Shown here piece by piece: positions 13,570 through 23,870 of a stretch of DNA of 64,000 bases. This stretch comes from Atopsyche davidsoni (lineage: Eukaryota; Arthropoda; Insecta; Trichoptera; Hydrobiosidae). The translations under genes were made by a program, and so were the position numbers. The stretch is taken from NCBI GenBank assembly GCA_022113835.1, contig JAILWY010000012.1:14880001-14944000 (forward strand), written 5' to 3'. A model generated the notes under the pieces. It made no database searches and had not been told where the DNA came from. It saw nothing but the letters and a program-made list of their open reading frames with translations. Position 1 is the first letter of the stretch; the number at the start of each line of letters is the position of its first letter.

Positions 13570-14169
13570 GTCCATTTCCTGGCGAAACCGTGTCATTTAA
13601 TTAATTTAATTGTCATTTTATTTTTCTATGCCGAATTTGATTTTTATATTTTTTGAGTATTGAAAAAACTATAAATTATATTTATCTATTTTTTATTATT
13701 TAATTAACGTCCATTTTCAGAGTAAAATAAAATCATGAAGAAATTGAAAAATTGGATAAAATGACGACTCAAAACCGATGTTTGTTAAAGATTTTTTTTT
13801 AATTTTTAAAATAATATATCGCACAGAGTTTATATTACATCTTTTAATTCCAATTGAAAAAAAGACTTTTAAATGTTTAGGACTCTTGGAAAAGGAACAT
13901 GACGAATCTCCAAATTCCTACCCTTTTATCGGAAAAACACATATTTATCATATTAATAGTAAATTTATAAGGTATGTATCAAACTTTTTGCATTTAAATT
14001 TTTTTGATAGGTGCAGCCGATTTTTCGCAAAACGGACTAGAAAATGATCAAAAAAACTCGATTATGGGACCTAGACCCTTAAGACATCCCAGAAAGAGTT
14101 TTATGTTTAGTCAATTGAAGATATTACTTTTTAAAGTAGATATCGTAGCGAATTTATGAATAGAATCTA

Positions 14170-14500
14170 TAAATATGCATTGTGTAGTCGGCGACGCTCC
14201 GTTATTCAAATCTCGGACATTTCCGAGGGCGCATCCGAGATACATATATCTCGATCCAGAATTGTTTGAAGTCCAATTCGGTTCGCTCGATCGGCCCCCG
14301 CCGGCCCCACCCCCGGCCACATTGTCCGGCACTACTTCCGGTTGAAATTCTTCCTCGAGAAATGTCGCCGGCCACGACCGTTGCAGGTCTCGGGGTGGCG
14401 GAAGTGCCGCGGAATTCTGCCATTCAGATCTGGCCGCACCGAAATGGCGCCGAGGCCCCCGCGAGCTTTTATTATTTATGGCCGTACTTAGTGAAATAAA
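14170..14500. promoter_or_regulatory. GC-rich block ending in a TTTATGGCC motif
   Basis: CpG-rich (GGCCCCCGCCGGCCCCACCC) and open in several frames on both strands, none with a recognised domain. It ends TTTTATTATTTATGGCCG, which contains TTTATGG, the binding-site type of Abd-B and Caudal class homeodomains. A cis-regulatory block is possible; an unannotated exon is less likely because no strand is favoured. Confidence 0.3.
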
Positions 14501-15079
14501 TAGTCCGTTGAGTCATTCGTGCGTTGCTCTTGGAACTACAGTTCGGAAGCTTTTGATAGATCCGTAACGTTAATATATTATATGGCAAACTATTCACTTT
14601 GTGGATTTGAATGAGAGATTCGTTTTATTGCTGTTGCGATATGTTCATAAATAGGCAAAATGGTCATTTAGACCTCATTGGATATTTTTTTTGGCTCGGA
14701 ATACCGTTGAGCTGTATTTTCTTTAGATTCTTAGCAAAATATAAACAGTATATTTTCCGTCTGTATTTGTCCTGTAGTTTTTAAAACGAATTTTCTAGAA
14801 TAATACTAGGTAAAGAAAATATTTTTAGATGATTGTAAAATAATATTATACATTCATATTTGGTATTAGTCGAACAATCATACTTTTTATACGATATACG
14901 TGCTTAACTTTAATGTTATAACATGATATAGATTAAATTATGATATAAGTTCTTACAAAGAATCGGAAAAACAATAAAAAAGTGCATGTCAATTTTCGAG
15001 GTCCCTCTCGCAAAATAAATATTGTTCATTTCAGCTTTTGATCTTGTCGATGGTCCATTTTAACCTGATCCTACAAAAA

Positions 15080-15440
15080 TCCTATTTTTCAAGAAAGATT
15101 TTTCGAAACAACATGTCTGTCAGCGGGAAAAGCTCGTTATTATGTCATAGATGAATATTTCAGACACCGGAAGTGGCGATGATTTACGGGCGCATCGCCC
15201 CCAATGAGGGGCTTGTTTTTTTCAGACGTAATCTGTGCCATCAAACAAATACCCCGGGGGGCCATTAAACAGATTGTTTCACATTTCCTTGGGAGGCCCA
15301 CCGCCAGAATGGGTTCACCTTCAAGTGATGTGGATCTTCCGAGACCACTGAGCATCTTGCTTGATAAATCTACTCGGAGCTCTACCTGCCTCGAAAGCAA
15401 TCAACATTGCAACAGAAGCGATATTTGTTTATTTTTTTTC
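15080..15440. other. GC-richer non-coding block
   Basis: Contains ATACCCCGGGGGGCCATTAA and AGTGGCGATGATTTACGGGC. Overlapping frames on both strands (15204-15446 and 15140-15400) with no family match. Confidence 0.3.
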
Positions 15441-17232
15441 TGTTAACAATCCCGTTAATGGCTCAGTTTATTTTGCAAGCGAGACGCTTTGACACTGATG
15501 AGAAATAACTGCGAGTAATTAAATACTTAAATTATTTTATACCATTTATAAAAAATTTCTAATATTTGAAATGTTCCGGGCAGGTGTAACTCCTTTAAAC
15601 TTTCAGCTTTCCTTATAGCTTCTTCTTGTTTATTGAAATTGTTCTTCAAGCTTTATAGAGATTCGCCAGATATAATCGCTATTTATGGAGGTACAAATTT
15701 GATCTATTATTTATATTAACATGTTGATATTTATATTAAACAAGACTAAATATTTAAATATAAATCTGAATATTCATTGAATTTTGTATTTATAAACATT
15801 AATGATATCAAGTCTTGCGCTTCGGTCCTTGTTATATGAAAACTTATGTATCAAGTATGAGGTGTGCTTTAATCACTCGGTTCACACCTGTGACACTGAG
15901 AGTATATTCTAGTACCGGCGATTTGGATCAATATATGTTTAAGCATTAGTGATATATTTTAATATGAAGGCTTAGTAATACCTTTGAACTATGGAGTCTA
16001 AGTCAAGTGATCACAGTTTTCAAATGATCAGATTGAAAGTATTCTTTATGGGTTTTAACTTAAATAAAACCACTTTTTGAATTATTATTTTTTTTTTAGA
16101 TGCTTAGGTGTGTACAAAAAGCTTATCTTTTATCTTGATACGTACATTCAAAATTTTATTATTTATTCACAAATATTCAACAATTAGTTTATTTGATTTT
16201 TGAGTTACATAATACAGAAAAGACTAAAGATTAAATGTGAATAATTGTTCTATAAAACAAATTTCACATTGTTGAATATATAAAACTATATTTTGTATTT
16301 CACCGTCTGTTATTGGCATAAGGCTGTACTTCTATATTTCGGTTGACCAGATAGATGCGCAGACGTACCTTTCTCAATTTCTTTATTTCGAATTCATCCC
16401 GTAATATTTTTTGTTCTCAAAAAACAAAATGTATTTTTGATTACTCAAAAAAGGTCATAATTGAACTTTGAAGCGCGCGAAAAGGAGAAATATCAATTAT
16501 ACGTAATGAAATCAGTTTATTTTTAAATAACCCTTGGATAAAATTTCACGGAATAAGTTATTTAATAATATTTTTCATCTCATTTTTTTTCAAACGTAAT
16601 GTAATTTATTAGGTTGGTTGTTTCTATTGAAAAATGTAAAATGTGATTATTGTAAATTTTCACTCCGTTATTTAATAAGATATTTTACTTTTACATTTTT
16701 ACAACAATGTCAAATATGATATAAAAATATCATATTGCGTTTTATTAAATTCATTTTTTGCTCACATTTAAATCATTAAATTAATTACACCATAGCGATT
16801 GTCCCATATTGTAAATTTTAACCGCGTTGTTAAAATATAAATAACAACAAAAATACTGGAAAAGCTAAATTGATTTAAAATGTAGGTATAAATAGTTTAC
16901 CGTTCAATATTACAGTACAAAATGCATTTAGTGGTTTTATGTCAGTAGATTGCTTGATGTTTAAATGTAAATGTTTAATAACTTGTTTTCATACTTTAAC
17001 TGAAATTAATTATGTTTAAGCACATAAGAACGAGTAATGCGTATCAAATATTTACGACGCAGGTATTTTTTTCTCAACAATTTCATACGCTCGGCTATCT
17101 ATCTTACTTGAAAATTTCAAGAATTTCATATTCGAAAGGCAGAACAAAAACTATCTATAAAATATAATGTGATTAAGCACATTTTTTCATACATTGAAAA
17201 CAATTAAAGAAAACTCTCAGAAAATATCATCG

Positions 17233-17307
17233 TGACTTGTGAGGGATTCGAACCCACATCCCCAAGCTTTCATGGCCGGTGCATTTATCCAACTATGCTA
17301 ACGAGTA
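17233..17307 (-). pseudogene. tRNA-like core, left arm (mirror copy)
   Basis: Exact reverse complement of 17307-17381, so A box at 17289-17300 and B box at 17244-17254, reading leftward. Two divergent Pol III-type promoters therefore meet head to head. Confidence 0.7.
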
Positions 17308-17381
17308 ACTCGTTAGCATAGTTGGATAAATGCACCGGCCATGAAAGCTTGGGGATGTGGGTTCGAATCCCTCACAAGTCA
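17307..17381 (+). pseudogene. tRNA-like core with intact A and B boxes, right arm
   Basis: A box TAGCATAGTTGG at 17314-17325 and B box GGTTCGAATCC at 17360-17370 match the Pol III promoter consensus fully. D stem GCAT pairs with ATGC. The anticodon stem CCGGC/GCTTG has a mismatch, the loop is CATGAAA and the T stem has one mismatch. Position 33 is A, not T. Likely a SINE head and not a working tRNA, though the internal promoter looks intact. Confidence 0.7.
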
Positions 17382-17539
17382 CGATGATATTTTCTGAGAG
17401 TTTTCTTTAATTGTTTTCAATGTATGAAAAAATGTGCTTAATCACATAAATATACTAATACCTGCATGGGTAAATAAAAACGCATTCTGATTGACATTAA
17501 TCTAAAATTAATATATAATTGAATGGTGCGCGTCTCGGC

Positions 17540-18050
17540 TAAATATAAAATATAAAACAGAATATGCGCCATGGCTGCACCCCGCCTATTCCAAGAATCC
17601 AGCGATACGCGCGTAGATAAACCAGGACTTTCGAAGAAATTTGATATCTGGGCAGGTCGTATATCATATCTGAATGAGTCTCCGGTTCCTGGAGCTCTGA
17701 GGGGAACCCTCGAAGGGAAACTCTGGCGAATACTTGGCGACTACGCATGCAACTTTCAAAGGCCATATTTCACTGGAGACATTGAGTGAAATTCAGGTGC
17801 ATACCTGAGCCTCGAGTCCCACTCTGGTAGCGCTAAGCCCGGCTATTATTAGCCAGGTGGTCCCGGAGAACTCAAACTCTAGGAGATAAATTTATTACAG
17901 GCTTCCGTATTAGAATGACTCGGCAAAGCGCCGAGACGCCTGAAACTGATATACGGCAGCTCGCGTGCTTTCAGGTACTTCATGGGTCTTCACTGGATTA
18001 GTTTGTATGGAGATGATACTTTAATCGAGGCGAGGCTTCGAAATCATCTA
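17540..18050. other. GC-richer block beside the palindrome
   Basis: Open frames on both strands cover nearly the same bases (17571-17789 plus, 17539-17766 minus), with no recognised domain. It contains GCCATGGCTGCACCCCGCC and AGCCCGGCTATTATTAGCCA. Possibly conserved non-coding DNA; a plus-strand small protein starting at 17571 is a weak alternative. Confidence 0.3.
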
Positions 18051-19039
18051 AATTTTGTAATAAATTAATTTATACTAGCGTTCCATTACATTGAGAAATT
18101 CTCAGTGCTCACTTGTAGTATATCAGATGTTTTGGGTTAATTTATTAGCATCTCGTTGTTCAATAAATCACACGTGTATAATCATACAAGCCACATTTGT
18201 ATGCACAGTGATAATATATTGCAATGCGGTATCAATTACTAACCTGACGTATCTTAATTGTGTGTGATATTGTAACGGGTTCACATTTGCATTGAATATT
18301 TAATTTTTATTAAAACAAATAACAGTTCATTTCCCTTTTTGCACTTACATAAACTCAAAGATATTTAAATAAATGTGGTAAAAAAACAAATACATAATAA
18401 AATTTACAATTTCCTGATCATTTATTTTTTGCAGGATAAAACATGTTTAGCCATTTTTATTAATGTGTTAATAGACTTTTTATTTTTGAGAGAGGTGACT
18501 GTTTTCATGAATTTTATTATTTCCCGATTCAATCACTTCAGACCGAGGGTATCATTTTGAAGGATCCCAAATTCTATAAGCTCTCGACGATATAAATATA
18601 ATACGGATTATCCCTGTTTTGGTGGAGTTGAGTTTTTCAGGGATGAAGTGAAAAACGCTTCTTATTCGTCACGAATCATTGGTTTGTTAAGATAAGCATA
18701 CTTGAGTTTGCAAAGCTACACAAATAGCAACAGATAATAACGTTTTTGTCCTATTTTGCATGCAGCGTAGCGATTTATTTTTTAATAATATCAAAAGCGG
18801 ATTATTAATTTTTAATGATGATCTAACAACTTTGTTTCTAAAATATCTTATCAACTTTTTTAAGAATTTTCTCCGTGAAAAAGTTTTTAATTTATCGAAA
18901 AATTTTTATCTACTTTATTTATAATTAAAAAAAAACATGAAGGGTTTTATAAAGTTTGTGAACTTTATTGAAGGGCAACATTCAAGTAATCTTATTAATA
19001 TTATAAATATTCAGTGAGGGTATGTTTATGGTGTGTATA

Positions 19040-19390
19040 ATAACAACATGATATCGGGCTTGTACGCAGAGCTTTTGCCGTCAATCTACGGCCTGATTAT
19101 GGTATTAAGCTCTGACTACAAAGACACTTCAAAAGTGAACGGCCCAATTTCCTGAAGCCGTTATTTCTAGGCACACACGGTTCTCGTACAGTTGCACAGA
19201 AGGACCCAAGTGCATGCCTAAGCCAACTCCTGCCCGATAGTTAACTTCACCTTAACGTTTCGTGGGCTTTCTTCAAATCCCTTTAGCTTTTGAGTTAATG
19301 CCACGTTATCTCAACGTAAGCGAGGTGGGATTAGTAACCGCCAGCCTCACTAAGGGGTGGCGCACTTCTTCCTCGTTTTCCATGCCTGAC
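19040..19390. other. GC-richer block, unassigned
   Basis: A sharp-edged stretch with GCCGTCAATCTACGGCCTGA and GGTGGGATTAGTAACCGCCA. No open frame above the reporting size and no rRNA or tRNA that I can recognise. Function unknown. Confidence 0.3.
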
Positions 19391-22209
19391 ATAACAATTT
19401 TGTAAACAAGAAACAGAAATAATTATACAAGATCGTTTAGGGGTTGTTGTGTGCTGTATGCTTCATACTCGTAGAGAATATTATATGAGGTAATGAGCTT
19501 AATACCTGCGTATAAAGTTTTATTATAAAAAAACATAATTTTTTAGATTTTCATGGTTGTTGTTGTTGAAAGAAACAGTGGAATCTTCCAAATCTTTTGT
19601 TATTGTATTATCTGAGAAAAATGCCAAGTCACTCGTGATACGCAAAACTTTCAGAGAAACTATATCAAAAGATTTATTGGGTTCTAAACAATCTATTCCA
19701 GTATTATTCTTTGGCTTTTCGTGATTTTTTCTTACTGTGATTGACGGGCGAAACGAGTTATTGGTGTAGAAGTTTTGGGCGTACTTTCCATATGGAAAAC
19801 TCAAGTTACACAATATTTATAAAACGTTAAACTTTTATATCTACTTATTATATTTTCAAGTATAATATCCAGTAAAATTAAATTTTCGAGCATGGCGATA
19901 CCGGTTGATTTAAAATATCACGATCGTTTTATCGTGACACCATAATAACAGTCGGTGTCGAAATCAAAGCGAATAATCACTAACTATTTAGTAGGTACGT
20001 TTGTCAAATATAATTCTCGCAAAGCTTAAATTTTATTTGTATGAGTAATAAAAAATAAAAATCCGGTATTAAATCTTTAATAAATTGTTATGCAAATGTT
20101 ATGTATTTGATTTTTTAAAAATACTGTATTCAACTTTTTTTTCCAGATTAGGATTCTTGCGATTTTAAAATATTGCCTTGTAGTTTTTTTTTAATTATTT
20201 ATTTTATTAATTAGGTTAACCTTTCTACGGTAAAGTATTTTATTGTTGTCTTAATGAAAATTTATGTTGAGCCCAGTCTTTACAAGTAACTTCGGTCGAA
20301 TCAGCAAAAAACTTATTTTCTATAGAAGGACCTTACCATTATCTTATTCCCTTTCTATGTTTATATCTGCCTAATGTAATTGGCTCAAAATGAACAAAAC
20401 TTTGATGGATGTTTGGAGGTTATGTCGTGTTTTTTAGTTGTGTTTATATTTAACTCATATGTAATTTTCTCAGTAACAACTCCTTAACGCGTTTGTTTTT
20501 TAAGAAGGCATTGATAAATAATGCAAGCCGTTCGGAGTAACACAAATTAATGTTAATGAAAATAATGAATATTTATAAGACCACCAGCAGGTAACTGTTG
20601 GTTTGAAGCAATCGCGTTTTAAAAGATGATGGCAAACAAGGTTTTTTTTAGATTGCTTGAAACCTTTAATTACCAATTTCATTCCTAATATATAATTGAT
20701 TCGTTCGCAGTGTAACCTCATCTGTCGATAAGCAAACTTCTTGGAATCTCGCTGTCAGAAAGTTTCCGGTGCTTGCAGGAACTTCAGCGAAGGAAGAGCT
20801 TTGCCTATCATAAGTAAATCAGCACAGTTTAATTCCTACAACTTCGTTACAGAATCAGATGTATAAGTTCAGCAAATGAGCGGATGGTTGGAAATCACTT
20901 ACACAACAACCTCGTACTGTTAACCTTGAACAAATGTTAAACTGGGTAAAACATGTTCAGTAATCAAGATAACCTAACAGATGGGAGTGTTTTAATTTCA
21001 GCTTCATGCTAAAAATAATCGTTATGATAAAAAAAAACACTTAAATCTAACGAATGGACTCATTATTATAGAGTTTTATATTTTTTAAAAGTGCTTTTCA
21101 CTAACTGTAAATTTCTTAACCATTCTGTTTCCAATAGGTTTAATTTATCAATTTACGATTTTAAAGATTTTTTGTATAATGTAAAGAAATCCAAGAGAGA
21201 CAAGTATAGTTTATAACAATTCTATTTAAAAACGAATAGAAAATTATAACCACACTTGAATGTGAGCGCCTTGGTTTTTTAATATCTAAAAAACCCTAAA
21301 ACAAAAAGGCTCTGGCATTAAGCTTTTCGTATTGAATGTTTCATATTTTGCGAAGCTATTGCTGATGAGACAGTATATATGTTCATGCTCGCGGGAAACA
21401 TAAGAAAGATGGTTTTGTGTTCAGTGTATCAGTTCTTCCGAAAGCGGAAACATTAACGAGCGGACATTTAGTATTCCACGGGATTGCGTAAAAGTAAATT
21501 TCCAACAAACTTTCTGCGCAAATTAACCCTTTGAATATTAATCCAGGAGGTAAGCATTGCAGCCGTGACGCCTTCTTTCGCGATGTCTAATGAAAGGGAT
21601 GTCTTTTGTGATAGAAACGTCGATAAAAGCCATACCGGATATTTTTAAACTTCTCAAGTGTTGGTTGGGAGTATCCCAGTACAACTATGATTTTATTAAA
21701 TTTGTTAACAAGAACGAATAATAAATTCGCCAGCGTATACCACCCCAAAACCCGCAGGCAATTTAAAGCGATTAAGGTGTAACTTATCTTATGCTGGAAG
21801 GTAAAAGCTGTAAAACACTTATCAAGTTGATTATATGCAGATGAAAAATTATCTTTATAATTATTTTATACATAATAATAGCCATTTTATAAATGGCCAG
21901 TAAGATGTATAAAAAAATTCAAATAATGAGATCAAATTCATTTTTCACTCTGTCTCACAGAATTCAAAGTAATGACCAAGAGAATCGGTATTTTTTCGGG
22001 ACTAATATTTTTGCAACCATTTTTACAAATGTTTTTATCATCATCTTTAATTAAGTAAAACCATATATAAAAATTTGAAGTTATAACGAGTTTTGACTGT
22101 TTTGTGAGACTTGTATTGATATTATATCAAGCAACAAAGAATATTCATGAAAATACATCATCAATAAAGATATTATGAGTGAGTTGCTGGATATGTGAAC
22201 TGATTTTGA

Positions 22210-22213
<4 letters not shown>

Positions 22214-22256
<43 letters not shown>
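22214..22256. repeat. (TA)n microsatellite
   Basis: About 21 uninterrupted TA dinucleotides. Confidence 0.95.
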
Positions 22257-22260
<4 letters not shown>

Positions 22261-22339
22261 AGAATTCAGAGATAGTACATTTTTTTATTCAATATTTATG
22301 CTAAGAAATAAAGATGGCCAAAAAGCAAAGATATAAAAT

Positions 22340-22600
22340 TCAATATTTTTGACCTGTTTCGCCAACCTTTCACGTTGGCATTATCACACTGAGTTAGGAT
22401 ATGAAGATATAACATATAATGATAATAGTTAGTACTTTAGAAATTTAATATTTTTGACTGAGAGTACTTGGTAGAATTCCATTTTAATATTTTTTTGAAC
22501 AAAATACTTGAGTGATTTTCCACACGTTAATTATTTATTTGTGACCGGTTTCGCCAACCTTCCACATTTCAAGATATTACTGCTTGGAAATTTATGTGAA
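22340..22600. repeat. dispersed repeat with TTTCGCCAACCTT motifs
   Basis: GACCTGTTTCGCCAACCTTT (22351) and GACCGGTTTCGCCAACCTTC (22543) recur in the same orientation, separated by TTTTTGACTGAGAGTACTTGG. The middle segment and a TTTCATGTTGGCATTATCA piece recur at 43.7-43.8 kb, so this is an interspersed family. I cannot name the element class. Confidence 0.6.
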
Positions 22601-22789
22601 TTGTAATTTTACTTCGTAAAAAAGATAAAAAAGACTTCCACTAAAAATATTTAATCTTGACCTTTAAGAATGCGATGATCATTCAGGAATCAATCAATTA
22701 TGCTTACGATCGTGTACAAGTCCAACTTCGCGTAAAGATTTTTTCCAGTGCATGAAAAATACTAAAAAAACTTAAATTCAAAACCATTT

Positions 22790-23300
22790 GCAGAACTTCT
22801 CAACAAGATTGTGTCATCGCGCTTAAATAAAAGTCGCGTAACTTTTCCGGAACGGGACGCTCTAATTCCGAGATATATGTAACGCAACGGTGTCTGTGTG
22901 CGTAAAGCGAACCTTACGCAGATATAACAACACAGTTGCCGCCCTTTTATGGGGCCTTAAAAGCCTCGGGGCGGCGAACGCGAAATAATCCCGGCCAGGG
23001 GCGGAATCGGGGGGCGGCGCCAACAAGTGAATTGCGGCGGCCCTGACAAGTTGACTCTCCCGGGGCGGCGACCTGAAATATTAATGAAGACGGCGAAGCG
23101 CCGCGTACCTGATATTAATTGTCGCGATGAAAAAGGCGAATGGCGTCGCGGACTCCGGTCGGGATTGGAGTTTGGGCAGATTATAAAATTTCAGCGCCCT
23201 TTCTGACACGAAGGGTCTTATTAGGGTGAATGTTTACCGGAAACGCGCCTTGCTAATGACCCTCCCAGCGACAAAGCTTGCGATTTATAATCTGTGTCTT
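22790..23300. promoter_or_regulatory. strongest GC-rich island of the non-coding DNA
   Basis: Dense CpG (GGGGCGGCGAACGCGAAAT, CGGGGGGCGGCGCCAACAAG, TCTCCCGGGGCGGCGACCTG) over about 500 bp, about 3.5 kb before the first dipeptidase exon seen. It contains CCCTTTTATGGGGCCTTAAA and AATATTAATGAAGACGG. No long open frame. It could be an alternative promoter, an enhancer or a conserved element; nothing here decides between them. Confidence 0.3.
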
Positions 23301-23529
23301 GTTAGCAAAGTAATGCTGGTTTTGAGTCTTAGATAATAATAATAATAATGATATATCAACTCTTTGATAAGACTTCGTCTTGAATTATCACATATCAGGC
23401 TTCCGCGAGGCCTCGTAAATACATCAATAATTATTTATATTCGCTTTCTTAGACGTGCCTTAGATAATAGAAAGCTTCAAGTATAATTTTCATCTTAATT
23501 CACATGTTCTGCATCTGATGATACCAAGT

Positions 23530-23870
23530 CTTTTGGGTGAAACTAGTCATGGAAGACAAAAACGACGCTGAAGAGGATTGAAAGCTGAAGAGGACGAGAC
23601 ACCATTTTCATGCTTTTAAGCTTTCATGTTTTTCTGTGCATCAACTAACGGAGACGCTGTCTCCATAGATAGTAAAGAACAAATGCCAGAGACGAATAGA
23701 AGGGAGGCAAACTGGGAAACAGCGAAAAGTGCGCTCCCTGGGAAACCCCCCTTCACTAATGAATGAATTGTGTATGATTATTGTATTATTATTGTATATT
23801 ACATATAAAAAAACCACCTGACGGCACCCGGAAGTAGTACTACAGTACTGCCCGGGGCCGACAGTAAAAA
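23530..23870. mobile_element. possible retroelement 3' fragment
   Basis: A purine-rich stretch (GACGCTGAAGAGGATTG, GAAGGGAGGCAAACTGGG) is followed by a simple ATTATTGTATTATTATTGT tract and then a GC-rich GCACCCGGAAGTAGTACTAC piece. Such an order is common at the ends of non-LTR elements, but no reverse-transcriptase frame is present. Confidence 0.25.

Larger units (their letters stand above)
17167..17447. repeat. perfect 281-bp palindrome of a tRNA-derived repeat
   Basis: Two arms of 140 bp (17167-17306 and 17308-17447) are exact reverse complements around the single base 17307. Each arm is one copy of the tRNA-derived repeat, running outward from the start of the tRNA-like core through A box, B box, CACGATGATATTTTCTGAGAG and the tail GTGCTTAATCAC. 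The right flank continues with the family's TAATACCTGCATGGGTAAAT tail; the left flank does not. I found no mismatch on base-by-base reading. Confidence 0.95.

Noticed and set aside
13900..13912. Possible Asp-Gly-His-Asn-Asp (HxD) dipeptidase exon from the word GACGAATC and similar
   Set aside because: The frame does not give the motif, and no splice sites or family flanks are present.
14111..14499. Three overlapping frames on both strands
   Set aside because: GC-rich DNA has few stops; no strand or frame is favoured and no domain is visible.
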